Positions 18,428 to 26,218 are shown, counted from the stretch's first letter. The stretch is 40,642 nucleotides of DNA from Acidobacteriota bacterium (GCA_016196035.1 JACPYM010000079.1:1-40642), one strand, 5' to 3'. Notes: generated by a model from the sequence alone, not told the origin. A program made the numbers and translations.

Positions 18428-18473
18428 TCATTCCGGCGCAATTGCGCTAAGCTCCGCCGCATTGGATGTGGTT

Positions 18474-18887
18474 ATGAATCTACAACTCGATTACACAATT
18501 TTTTGCGAAGACGTGCGCTTCGAAGCTTCACAACATTTGAGCCTGATGGGCGTAACGCATCAAATTGTGGTGCCGCAACTGCCCGTCTCGCTGATCAAAC
18601 TGGCCGTGGTCAATCACTGGCGCGGAGCGGGCCAATTCATGAGCGAAGTGCGCATCCTGACGCCCGATAAAAACCAGGCCATCGCCGTTTCGCAACCAAC
18701 CAGTTTCGTCGTGCCGCCCGATGGTTATGCCGACAACGTGACCGTGTTTGTGAATACCTCGTTTTATCAGCCCGGCCATTACCTGGTGCAAACGCTCATC
18801 AATTCCAGCCTCTTTGCCGAACGCGTCTTGCCGGTGTTGCTGATGCAGGCGCCGGAAGAGTTCACCGAGAGTGAACGTGTGAATTGA
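18474..18887 (+). CDS. Small protein resembling DUF6941 family, function unknown
   Basis: A 137-residue protein from ATG 18474; the frame opens further upstream but overlaps the MOSC gene end. It begins MNLQLDYTIFCEDVRFEASQ and contains LSLMGVTHQIVVPQLP, a pattern I associate with DUF6941 (xxFCDDVRxExGGKLSLxG). That assignment is from memory of the motif and should be checked. No signal peptide or membrane span is obvious. Beta-strand-rich segments suggest a beta-sandwich. It lies 46 bases past the MOSC gene and just upstream of the CHAT gene promoter. No function is known to me. Confidence 0.6.
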   Translation: MNLQLDYTIFCEDVRFEASQHLSLMGVTHQIVVPQLPVSLIKLAVVNHWRGAGQFMSEVRILTPDKNQAIAVSQPTSFVVPPDGYADNVTVFVNTSFYQPGHYLVQTLINSSLFAERVLPVLLMQAPEEFTESERVN

Positions 18888-18927
18888 AGCGCCCGCCGGT
18901 TTTTCTCCCGTCGTTAGGACTTTCCAG

Positions 18928-18975
18928 TTGGCAAACCGCCCCGTGTCTTTTATCTTGTCCGCGCGTTCCCCAACG
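18928..18975 (+). promoter_or_regulatory. Promoter-like module for CHAT gene with downstream inverted repeat
   Basis: TTGGCA (18928-18933), 17 bases, TATCTT (18951-18956), 7 bases, then CGTTCCCCAACG (18964-18975), an inverted repeat with a 4-base centre. The same arrangement occurs at 22182-22229 with identical spacing while the spacers differ. The ATG of the CHAT gene is 43 bases beyond the repeat, behind a GAAGG ribosome site. The boxes resemble a sigma-70 promoter (TTGACA and TATAAT) at the ideal spacing; the repeat overlaps the expected start of transcription and could be an operator or a 5' RNA hairpin. Confidence 0.65.
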
Positions 18976-19018
18976 TATTCTCGATTAGTCCTCTTCGCTT
19001 CTCGTTTGAAGGTCAACC

Positions 19019-22000
19019 ATGAGCACGCCACGCTTTGCCTTTCGTCTCCTGGTTGGTTTGAGCCTTTTGCTGTGGCGGTCGCCTGCCTCACGGGGACAAG
19101 GCGCCGCGCCTGAGCCGCTCCGACTAAACCAGCCCCTCGAACGCGCGCTTGAGCGTGGGTCTAGCCATCTTTATCAATTCACACTCGCAGCCGGTGAATA
19201 TGCGCGCGTTGAAATAGATCAACACGGAGCGGATGTCGCCGCACTCTTAGCACACGCGGACGGCGAAAAGCTGGCGGAGGTGAATCTCACCGGCAGCCGG
19301 GGCTATGAGTTTGTTTCGGTGACCGCCGCTGAGTCCGCCACTTATCGCCTTGAAATCCGCGCTCTATCAACGACGGCCAAGTCCAGCCGCTATCAGATCA
19401 AACTCGCCGCGCAACGGGCCGCGACTGACCGCGATCAACAATGGATGACAGCCGAACGCCTGCTGCTGGAAGGCGCGCGCCTGTACAAAGACCCTGCCCA
19501 GTTGCGCCAGGCGGTGGAAAAACTCCAAGCCGCATTGCCGTTGCTGCGTGCGGCGGGCGACCGTTACGGTGAGGGCGTGGCGCTGCGTCTGCTGGGGGTG
19601 GCACACTTCAGAAAGAACGAGAACCAGCAGGCGCGTGCCTATGCGAATCAAGCCGTGGCGCTGTTTCGTGAATTGGGCGATCAACGCGAAGTCGCTGTGA
19701 CGCTGGGAACAGTGGGCGATGTGTTGATTGCCTTGGGTGAGGCGCAGCAGGCGCTGGACGCCGCCAACGAAGCCCTGCGAATGTGGCAAGCCGTGGGGGA
19801 TGCCTATTACGAAGGCCGCGCGCTTTATGACTTGGGGCTGGCTTGCTCGAACCTGCGCGATCAGCCGCGCGCGCTTGCCTATTTTGAGCAAGCCCTGCCG
19901 CTCTTCCGCCAACTGGGCGAGCGTCATCTCGAGGCGGGCACGCTCGGTAATTTGGGCAACATGTATCGTCGGCAAGGGGACTTGCTGAAGGCGGCCCAAT
20001 ATTACGAACAGGCGCGCCTGTTGCAGCAAGCGGAAGGGGACACCGCCAATCTGGCCGGGACGTTGAACAACCTCGGCATCGTCTATAAAACGCAGGGCGA
20101 TTACCCCAAGGCCATCGGCGCCTACACGCAAGCGCTCCAGGTCTGGCACGGCATGAAGCTGCGCTCCGGCGAAGCGCTGGCGTTAATCAATCTGGGCAAT
20201 CTCTACAACGTGCAGGAGCGTTGGCGCGACGCCCGCGAGGTCGCCATGCAAGGGTTGTCGTTGGCCGAAGAGCTCGGCGAGTCGCGCAGTATTCTGGGCG
20301 CACGCCAGGCCTTGGCGTTGGCCGCGTATGGCGCGGGCCAACTGGCGGAAGCGCGGCAACAGCTCGACCAAGCACTGGCCCTGACGGAAGCCATGCGGGC
20401 GCGCATCCTCAATCGCAGCCAGCGCGCTTCGTGGTTCGCGGCCCAGCACGAGGTCTACACGCTTTACTTTGATGTGTTAATGGCCCAGCACGCGCAACAG
20501 CCCACGGCTGGTTATGCGGCCCAGGCGTTGCAGGTGTGCGAAAGCACGCGGGCGCGCGTCTTGTTGGAATTGCTGACCGAAGCCGGGATTGATTTGCGGC
20601 GTGACCTGCCGCCCGCGCTGGCCGAACAAGAACGCGCACTGCAAACGCGCATCGAAGCCGCCGACGCCGCGCAACGCAAAGTGCCGGCTGGCCAACCGGC
20701 TGCCGAACAAAACGGCGCGGGCAACGCGGCGGCGCGGGACTTAGCGCTGCTGACGGCGGAATACGAACAGTTGCAAACGCAGATCAGGCGCAGCCATCCG
20801 CAGTATGCCGAATTGAAACAGACGCACCCCCTCAGTCTGACAGAGTTGCAACAGCAAGTGCTGGATGAAAAGACGTTGTTGCTTGAATACGCTCTCGGTC
20901 AAAAACGCAGCGTCCTCTTTGCGGTGACTCCCACGGCTTTGCACAGTTTCAAGCTGCCGGGTGCTGCCGAAATTAACGCGGCGGCCAAACGCTACTATCA
21001 ACTGCTGACCGCGTTGGGCAAGCCGCCGGTCTTTCGCGATCTCGTTGCGAAAGAAGTTTGGCGGAAACAATTACGGCTGGATACCGCAACGGCGGCGGCG
21101 GCGTTGAGTCGAATGTTGTTGGAGCCTGCGCGCGACTTGCTCGGGCAAAAACGGCTGTTGATCGTGCCCGATGGCGCTTTGCATTACGTGCCGTTTGCGG
21201 CGCTGCCAGAACTGGGGAAGAGGGATGGGGGATTAGGGGCTAGACAGAAGCGGCCCCAGTCCCTAGTTCCTAACCCCCAGCCCCTGATCGCCAGGCACGA
21301 AATCATGAGCCTGCCTTCGGCTTCCACGCTGGCCGTCTTGCGGCAGGAGTTGAAGGATCGTCCGCCTGCCGCCAAGACGCTCGCCTTGCTGGCCGATCCC
21401 GTTTTTGACGCGACCGACGAGCGCGTGCAGGGAAACGTCGCCAAAGACCAGCCCTCAGACGTTAAGGCGGAAGCTAAGGGCGAACTCGCGTTGTTGCGCG
21501 ATGCCTGGATTGATTTTGCGGCGGACGCCGGCGAGTCATCCGGCAATGCGATGCTCACGCGCCTGCCCGCGACGCGCCTGGAAGCGCAGGCACTACAAAA
21601 GCTGGTACCCGCGTCAGAACGCTTGATGGCTTTGGATTTCGAGGCCAATCGCGCGACGGCTTTGAGCGAGGCGCTGCGCCAATATCGTTACGTGCACTTC
21701 GCTACGCACGGCTTGCTGAACAGTGCGCAACCTGAATTGTCGGGGCTGGTGCTGTCGCTGGTTGACCGGCAGGGGCAACCGCAAAACGGTTTTTTGCGCG
21801 CGCTGGATGTCTTCAATCTGAAACTTCCGGCGGAGTTGGTGGTGCTGAGCGGCTGCCGCACCGCGCTCGGCAAAGAAATCAACGGCGAGGGACTGGTGGG
21901 GCTGACACGCGGCTTTATGTATGCGGGTGCGCGGCGCGTGCTGGCCAGCACTTGGTCGGTGAATGACGCCGCGACGGCGGAGTTGATGCAACGTTTTTAC

Positions 22001-22144
22001 AGCGGTCTGTTAAGTGCTAAGGCGCATACGCAACCGCTCAGCCCAGCCGCCGCCTTGCGCGCGGCGCAACTTGCGCTGTGGCGCGACAAGCGCTGGCAAG
22101 ACCCCTATTACTGGGCCGCCTTCGTGTTGCAAGGCGAATGGTAA
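19019..22144 (+). CDS. Exported TPR-CHAT domain protein (caspase-like peptidase family)
   Basis: 1041 residues. A signal peptide (RLLVGLSLLLWRSPASRGQG) leads into a pre-peptidase-like beta domain (about 30-130), then about 8 TPR repeats (about 140-450; for example YEQARLLQQAEGDTANLAGT, NNLGIVYKTQGDYPKAIGAY), a coiled linker, and a C-terminal CHAT domain. The caspase-like dyad is H897 in HFATHGLL and C946 in LSGCRTALG. CHAT proteases cut targets after signals such as partner binding. The gene is followed by a sigma factor and a putative membrane anti-sigma factor. A short repeat-like insertion at about residues 735-757 (21221-21290) interrupts the CHAT N-terminal region. Secretion suggests action outside the cytoplasm. 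Confidence 0.9.
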   Translation: MSTPRFAFRLLVGLSLLLWRSPASRGQGAAPEPLRLNQPLERALERGSSHLYQFTLAAGEYARVEIDQHGADVAALLAHADGEKLAEVNLTGSRGYEFVSVTAAESATYRLEIRALSTTAKSSRYQIKLAAQRAATDRDQQWMTAERLLLEGARLYKDPAQLRQAVEKLQAALPLLRAAGDRYGEGVALRLLGVAHFRKNENQQARAYANQAVALFRELGDQREVAVTLGTVGDVLIALGEAQQALDAANEALRMWQAVGDAYYEGRALYDLGLACSNLRDQPRALAYFEQALPLFRQLGERHLEAGTLGNLGNMYRRQGDLLKAAQYYEQARLLQQAEGDTANLAGTLNNLGIVYKTQGDYPKAIGAYTQALQVWHGMKLRSGEALALINLGNLYNVQERWRDAREVAMQGLSLAEELGESRSILGARQALALAAYGAGQLAEARQQLDQALALTEAMRARILNRSQRASWFAAQHEVYTLYFDVLMAQHAQQPTAGYAAQALQVCESTRARVLLELLTEAGIDLRRDLPPALAEQERALQTRIEAADAAQRKVPAGQPAAEQNGAGNAAARDLALLTAEYEQLQTQIRRSHPQYAELKQTHPLSLTELQQQVLDEKTLLLEYALGQKRSVLFAVTPTALHSFKLPGAAEINAAAKRYYQLLTALGKPPVFRDLVAKEVWRKQLRLDTATAAAALSRMLLEPARDLLGQKRLLIVPDGALHYVPFAALPELGKRDGGLGARQKRPQSLVPNPQPLIARHEIMSLPSASTLAVLRQELKDRPPAAKTLALLADPVFDATDERVQGNVAKDQPSDVKAEAKGELALLRDAWIDFAADAGESSGNAMLTRLPATRLEAQALQKLVPASERLMALDFEANRATALSEALRQYRYVHFATHGLLNSAQPELSGLVLSLVDRQGQPQNGFLRALDVFNLKLPAELVVLSGCRTALGKEINGEGLVGLTRGFMYAGARRVLASTWSVNDAATAELMQRFYSGLLSAKAHTQPLSPAAALRAAQLALWRDKRWQDPYYWAAFVLQGEW
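21221..21290. repeat. Repeat-like insert inside the CHAT gene
   Basis: GGGGGATTAGGGGCTAG and, further on, an approximate complement CTAGTTCCTAACCCCC lie in a purine/pyrimidine-biased stretch that encodes residues such as RDGGLGARQKRPQSLVPNPQ. This breaks the CHAT domain between FAALPELG and ARHEIMS. It keeps the frame and looks like an in-frame capture of a dispersed low-complexity repeat. Confidence 0.55.
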
Positions 22145-22181
22145 GGCTGCCAAGAAATCTGCCCCGGCATGTGACTTGAGG

Positions 22182-22229
22182 TTGGCAAAAGCCACTGGCT
22201 CTCGTATCTTGTTGCGGCGTTCCCCAACG
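22182..22229 (+). promoter_or_regulatory. Second copy of the CHAT-type promoter module
   Basis: TTGGCA (22182-22187), 17 bases, TATCTT (22205-22210), 7 bases, CGTTCCCCAACG (22218-22229). By eye 35 of 48 positions match 18928-18975, and the three motifs are identical while most changes fall in the spacers. It could drive the sigma/anti-sigma pair from about 500 bases upstream. Confidence 0.6.
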
Positions 22230-22361
22230 CTCCTACAGTTCGTCCTCAAATAACGCTTCACGCAAACTCAACCCGGCGGCCGCCGGCAGCCGCTGTGTAT
22301 GCTGGATTTTCTCCCGCTATTTACCTGTGGCGCTTGCAGCGGCGTGGCATGGCGCAACACC

Positions 22362-22470
22362 CTAGTACTCCATCAAGCTGTAAGTGATGGATGCTGAGAG
22401 CGCATCCGGGATGTAGGGCGGGATTAAATCCCGCCCTACATCCCTCATTTTCAGCTTGATGGAGTACTAG
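22362..22470. repeat. Concentric palindrome with two arm pairs
   Basis: Outer arms CTAGTACTCCATCAAGCTG (22362-22380) and its complement (22452-22470) are perfect over 19 bases. An inner hairpin has 17-base perfect arms (22408-22424 and 22428-22444, GGGATGTAGGGCGGGAT) with a 3-base loop. The ends are CTAG, which could be an insertion site or part of the element. It lies in the leader between the second promoter copy and the sigma gene. Confidence 0.9.
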
Positions 22471-22739
22471 CGCCCGGCACACGGCGTTTTGTGTTGGCCG
22501 ACAAATGATGAGATAAGTTTGGTGTCGAAGACAGAGGCAAAGGCAAGGACTTAACCGTGTTAAACAAAGTTTGAGGCCCGGCAATTTTGCCCGGTTCCCA
22601 TACCTTTTCTAAAAATGGCTTCCTCGTATGGCGTTGGACTGTCCCGTTCGATGCCCAGGCACTGCCACAAAAAAACAAAAAACCACGCGACGACAATGCG
22701 CCGTAGGTCGTTCCTTTATGCAAGACTTGAAGATCACCC

Positions 22740-23381
22740 ATGAACACCACCACTTCAGTCGTGAGGTCGCGCAAACCCCGTGACCTGACGCCGGAGCAAT
22801 TCGACAAACTGCTTGCGACCTTGGCGGCTGACCGCGAATCAGCCGCCGAAGAGTACGAGCAGTTGCGTCGAGCCTTAATGACGTTTTTCGAATTTCGCGG
22901 CGCCCTCCAACCAGCGGATGAAGCCGATGAGGTCATTGACCGCGTCGCGCGCCGCTTAGACGAGGGCCGCGAAATCTTTACCGCCCATCCGCGCAATTAC
23001 TTTTACGCCGTGGCGCGCAACGTTTGGCGCGAACGGCTAGCCAGCCCGGTTACCGAAGTCGAGCTTGCTGCGCAAGTCCTGCCTGCCTTTGCGCAAGCGC
23101 GCAATCCGCTGGAGCTTTTGGAAGCGTCCGAAGCAGAGCAGATCCGCCTGCAACGGTTGCAATGCCTGCAAAGTTGTCTGCAACAGCTTGAAGAGACGGA
23201 GCGCGCCTTGATCGTCAGTTATTACGAAGGCAGCGGCGGCGACAAAATCAGAAATCGGCAGGCGCTGGCCCTCCGGCTGGGCATCCCGGTCACGACCTTG
23301 CGCGTGCGCGCCTGCCGCTTGCGCGAGAAATTGGAGACGCGCGTCCGGCGCTGTTTGCAGCGCTCCAAAAAAGAGAAATAA
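22740..23381 (+). CDS. Sigma-70 family RNA polymerase sigma factor (ECF-like)
   Basis: 213 residues. Region 2 is recognisable as ADEADEVIDRVARRLDEG with PRNYFYAVARNVWRERL (about 60-100), and region 4 as the helix-turn-helix RQALALRLGIPVTTLRVRAC near residues 178-197, preceded by LQQLEETERALIVSYY. No region 3 is seen, so it is of ECF type. The spacing between regions is typical. It is followed 122 bases later by a one-TM protein that is probably its anti-sigma factor, and preceded by the TPR-CHAT gene. A similar trio is common in Acidobacteria by my recollection. The promoter it reads is unknown; the shared CHAT module is a candidate. Confidence 0.85.
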   Translation: MNTTTSVVRSRKPRDLTPEQFDKLLATLAADRESAAEEYEQLRRALMTFFEFRGALQPADEADEVIDRVARRLDEGREIFTAHPRNYFYAVARNVWRERLASPVTEVELAAQVLPAFAQARNPLELLEASEAEQIRLQRLQCLQSCLQQLEETERALIVSYYEGSGGDKIRNRQALALRLGIPVTTLRVRACRLREKLETRVRRCLQRSKKEK

Positions 23382-23503
23382 CCGAAATTGTGTTGCAATG
23401 TTTTTCGCCTTTGCTCATTTCTAAGCACGCTTGAACGCGTGTCAGGTAAAGCATGGGGTGGCAGCGATTCGTGCGGAAAATGGCGCGGTGGTACTTGGTT
23501 GCT

Positions 23504-24454
23504 ATGAAAGAGGAAAGCGTAAACAAAGAATTGTTGAAAGGCTATTTGCTTGGCGGCTTGAGCGAAGCCGAGGTGGAAACGGTCGAAGCACGCCTTTTTG
23601 ACGAGCCGCTGTGGTTGGATGACTTGCTGGCCTCCCGTGATGACTTGCTGGATGCCTGGGTGCGGGGCGAATTGGCGCAACGTGAAGAACAGCAGCTCAG
23701 CGCGCGGTTACAGTGTTTGCCCGCGTTGCGTGGCAAAGCGGCCTTTGCGCATAGCTTGCAACAAGCCTTGGTTGTGCAAGCTGATTTGGATGACCCTTCA
23801 TCCTCTACGCCGCCGCTTACCTTCATTCCGAAGAAAGCACAGCCACCGGCTTCCGGTAAAACCTGGCTCAGTGTGTCGCGGCGGACATTGGCGTTGGCCG
23901 CGCTGGTCGTCTTGCTGTTAAGCGGTGGGATTGGATTGAAAGCTGTGCGTTGGCGCGCGCAACGCGCGACGGAATTGACACAAAACGGCGTGCCTGCGCT
24001 CCCGTCCGTTTCGCCAAGTGCGCCCTTGTACGCGTCACAGGCACAGCCGCCCGCAGCGAAACCAAAAGCCGCGCCGGTAACAATTCCCCTCTCACCGCAA
24101 CATGCGGCGCGGGGAACCACGGTCGCCAATTTTCTCTTATCGGCGGCAGTGACGCGCGGCGAGCAAGACGCGCCGGAGTTGGTCGTGCCATCTCAGGCTA
24201 AAACGCTCCGGTTGCAATTGGAATTGGACTCTCCCAAAAAGCTGCCGCCGCAGGCGCTGTTGCAAACCGCCAGCGGCACTGTTGTGTGGCAGCAAGCACG
24301 GGTGCGGACGCAAGTCTCTCGCGGCATCCCGCTGGCGATCTGCGAAGTGCCGGTTGGATTGCTGGCAGAAGAAGTTTATCAATTGCGGTTGACGCAACCC
24401 GGCGCGCACGAAGTTGTTTACCGGTTTCGCCTCAATAAGCCCGCAGTGAACTGA
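23504..24454 (+). CDS. Putative membrane anti-sigma factor
   Basis: 316 residues from ATG 23504; an upstream in-frame GTG/ATG start at 23453 adds 17 residues without similarity. The N-terminal cytoplasmic part (KELLKGYLLGGLSEAEVETV and LLDAWVRGELAQREEQQ) has the acidic, helical look of anti-sigma N-termini but no zinc HxxxCxxC motif. One TM lies at about 128-148 (TLALAALVVLLLSGGIGLKA). The rest (about 149-316) is Ala/Pro-rich then beta-rich and presumably periplasmic. Position after a sigma gene is the main support. The start of signalling may be cleavage of the periplasmic domain. Confidence 0.65.
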   Translation: MKEESVNKELLKGYLLGGLSEAEVETVEARLFDEPLWLDDLLASRDDLLDAWVRGELAQREEQQLSARLQCLPALRGKAAFAHSLQQALVVQADLDDPSSSTPPLTFIPKKAQPPASGKTWLSVSRRTLALAALVVLLLSGGIGLKAVRWRAQRATELTQNGVPALPSVSPSAPLYASQAQPPAAKPKAAPVTIPLSPQHAARGTTVANFLLSAAVTRGEQDAPELVVPSQAKTLRLQLELDSPKKLPPQALLQTASGTVVWQQARVRTQVSRGIPLAICEVPVGLLAEEVYQLRLTQPGAHEVVYRFRLNKPAVN

Positions 24455-24533
24455 GTCCGGCGTTGTCATTCAAAGAGAAACCATGAAAAAAATCTCTTTC
24501 TGTAAATAATGCGGGACTGAAAAGAAAACCAAC

Positions 24534-24599
24534 GTTCAGAGTTCGCGCTTCAGCGTGCCTGCCGGCCGCCACTCACATGCTGAAGCGTGAACTCTGAAC
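24534..24599. repeat. Palindrome downstream of anti-sigma gene
   Basis: Arms GTTCAGAGTTCGCGCTTCAG... (24534-24557) and the complementary strand at 24576-24599 match at 22 of 24 positions, with an 18-base centre. Flanks show a further weak TCTGTAAAT-like complement. May serve as a terminator hairpin for the anti-sigma gene, 80 bases upstream. Confidence 0.8.
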
Positions 24600-24788
24600 C
24601 GCTGTGACCGAAAAATTTACAGCAAGAAAAATTGAAACGTTTTTTGGGTTTTCCCATTGTTAGTACGGCATCGGTCTGTGACTCCTGGATTCGAGGCGAG
24701 TGAATTCAGTAGACCGAAGTTGGCATTGGTGACTCAACGCCCCGCCAGCGAGCACATTGCTTTCTCTTATTCTGCCGCGCCCTTTGCT

Positions 24789-24968
24789 TAGATCGGTTTT
24801 CATCTGCGTGTACGGTAGGCGCGCCGCGCCGGGACAGTACCGCGCGCGTGAGCAAGCGGCGCGTCAAGCACGGCTGATTCACGCAACGCCGAAGCGCCGC
24901 TTGCTCACGCGCGCGGTACTGTCCCGCTGCGCGGCTTTTTGCCATACACCGAAGTGAAAACCGATCTA
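24789..24968. repeat. Nested palindrome with family 2 element (copy 2) at its centre
   Basis: The family 2 element (arms 24833-24858 and 24898-24923, perfect over 26 bases, core 39 bases) is flanked by an additional inverted pair: TAGATCGGTTTTCA (24789-24802) and its complement ending at 24968, with partial matching through the intervening CTGCGTGTACGG. So one palindrome sits symmetrically inside another. The core is in reverse orientation relative to copies 1 and 3. Confidence 0.85.
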
Positions 24969-25026
24969 GAACTGCCGGAGCGCTTGGCATGCGGTAGTTT
25001 GCGCAACAATTTTTTCGAGTACTGAC

Positions 25027-25338
25027 CGCGGTAGCAGGCAGTGGAACCACCAACATCAAGCGCTTGTGGGGAGTGCTTGATGCAGGATCTCCACGCTCCC
25101 TGCTACCCGGTTGGTAGAGCTGGAGCGGCTGTTCGCCAGGCTGGCGCCGTTGTGGTAGGGGCGCACTACCAGGGACGCAACGACGACACGGGCGGCAGCC
25201 CTCCGGCGTCCACACAACCGTCTAAGGGACGAGAAGGTTGTGACTGGACGCTGGCGTTATCGGTTCGGTTCAATGGGGATTGGCCGGGCTGGTAACAAAA
25301 GAGGGTCAGGGCGGATGCTGCGCTAGCATTCGCCCTGA
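25027..25338. other. Run of stem-loops, unidentified structured DNA/RNA
   Basis: Hairpins in order: CGCGGTAGCAGG...GTGGA with TCCACGCTCCCTGCTACCCGG (25027-25045 and 25090-25110), enclosing CATCAAGCGCT/AGTGCTTGATG; TGGTAG/CTACCA (25153-25171); CGTCCACACAACC with GGTTGTGACTGGACG (25207-25250); TCAGGGCGGATGCT/AGCATTCGCCCTGA (25306-25338). The last has a 5-base loop and could stop transcription towards the HD gene. No coding pattern and no known RNA family recognised. Confidence 0.5.
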
Positions 25339-25401
25339 TTCATATAGAGGGGACGGGTCGCCGTTGTTTGCGCCGTTACAGCACAGGTGAACTTAGCGCG
25401 G

Positions 25402-25983
25402 CTAGCTCGGCACGCTGCGCTGCAATCCTAATTCTTCCTGAATCTCACGTAAGGCCGCGATTACAAAGGCGCAGTGTTCGTCAAAGCTCAGCCCCAACTC
25501 TGCCGCGCCGCCCCATAAATCTTCGCGTTTGACCGTGCGGGCAAAGGCTTTGTCTTTCATGCGTTTTTTCACGGATGCGACTTCCAACGAATCGAAACTC
25601 TTGTCGGGCCGCACCAAGGCGCACGCCGTCAGAAAGCCGCACAATTCATCACAGGCGAACAGCGCGTGTTCCAGCAAACTCTCACGCTGCACGCCTGAAT
25701 AATCGGCGTGCGAGAGGATGGCGCGCCGCACCGTTTCGGGATAGCCCTGGGCGAGTAGCTCTTCGGAACCGAGCATGGGGTGGCGTTCATCGGGGTAGCG
25801 TTCGTAATCGAAGTCGTGCAGCAACCCGACCACGCCCCAGGTGTCTTCGTCCGCGCCATACTTGCGGGCATAGCTGCGCATGGCGTACTCGACGGCGCGC
25901 GCGTGTTTGCGCAAACTCTCGCTCAGCGTCCACTCACATAACAAATTCCACGCGGCTTCTCGTGCAGGGCACTGCTCTGGCAT
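25402..25983 (-). CDS. HD domain hydrolase
   Basis: 193 residues from ATG 25983, chosen because GGAGGAGG lies six bases before it; a start at 25998 would put that site inside the gene. The HD phosphohydrolase fold is shown by RKHARAVEYAMRSYARKYG (first His), VVGLLHDFDYERYPDERHP (the HD pair), and ILSHADYSG. Metal-dependent HD proteins cleave phosphate esters or nucleotides. Many similar stand-alone HDIG proteins of this length are poorly characterised, so no substrate is claimed. It follows the EF-hand gene on the same strand after about 235 bases. Confidence 0.85.
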   Translation of the reverse strand: MPEQCPAREAAWNLLCEWTLSESLRKHARAVEYAMRSYARKYGADEDTWGVVGLLHDFDYERYPDERHPMLGSEELLAQGYPETVRRAILSHADYSGVQRESLLEHALFACDELCGFLTACALVRPDKSFDSLEVASVKKRMKDKAFARTVKREDLWGGAAELGLSFDEHCAFVIAALREIQEELGLQRSVPS

Positions 25984-26060
25984 CGTTGCCTCCTCCAAAT
26001 TGATGATGATGTTGTTGGCGGGCAGTATCTTCAGCCGAGTGCTGCAAACAAGGCAAGCGC

Positions 26061-26103
26061 AACGCGCCGTTCACCGTGTCGAAAACACAGCGGACGGCGC
26101 GTT
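26061..26103. repeat. Hairpin between HD and EF-hand genes
   Basis: AACGCGCCGT (26061-26070) pairs perfectly with ACGGCGCGTT (26094-26103), with an additional inner GTGT/ACAC. A second imperfect pair (GCGGCGT at 26177-26183 with ACGCCGC at 26204-26210) lies just after the EF-hand stop. Neither is followed by a T run, so terminator function is a guess. Confidence 0.6.
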
Positions 26104-26218
26104 CAGTGCACGGCAGCCTTTGACCGAATGACCTCAGCGACTAAGTCAGAGGGCGAACTGCCGTGCGTAGGTTGATGCGGCGTTGCGTGCAGTGCCACAC
26201 GGGACGCCGCGCGCATCG

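Larger units (their letters stand above)
22145..22739. other. Intergenic region between CHAT gene and sigma gene
   Basis: 595 bases with no credible gene. It holds a second copy of the CHAT promoter module (22182-22229), a palindrome (22362-22470) and a short GCCCGGCAA/TTGCCCGG-like hairpin near 22575-22592. The sequence after the second promoter copy also resembles the leader of the CHAT gene up to ACTCAACC at about 22266-22273, where the start codon would be, but there is no start. So it may be the 5' relic of a lost CHAT-gene copy, or the promoter of the sigma gene with a long leader. Confidence 0.6.
24455..25401. other. Long non-coding region with several palindromes
   Basis: About 950 bases between the anti-sigma gene and the HD gene. 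No frame looks like a real protein. It holds a palindrome at 24534-24599, a nested palindrome at 24789-24968 (family 2 copy inside), and a run of stem-loops from 25027 to 25338. I cannot name any of it as a known RNA; there is no RNase P, SRP or tmRNA signature that I recognise. Confidence 0.6.

Noticed and set aside
22740-23381. Sigma factor as the target of the RsbW-like kinase at 9429
   Set aside because: It has its own adjacent putative anti-sigma factor and is an ECF type, while RsbW usually binds SigB/SigF-type factors; the genes are 13 kb apart.
25100-25180. tRNA gene, because GGTTGGTAGAGC resembles a D-arm
   Set aside because: No acceptor stem, anticodon arm or GTTCGAATCC-type T-arm lies at the right distance.
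25041-25295. 84-residue open frame as a gene
   Set aside because: No ribosome site or recognisable domain, and it runs through several hairpins.
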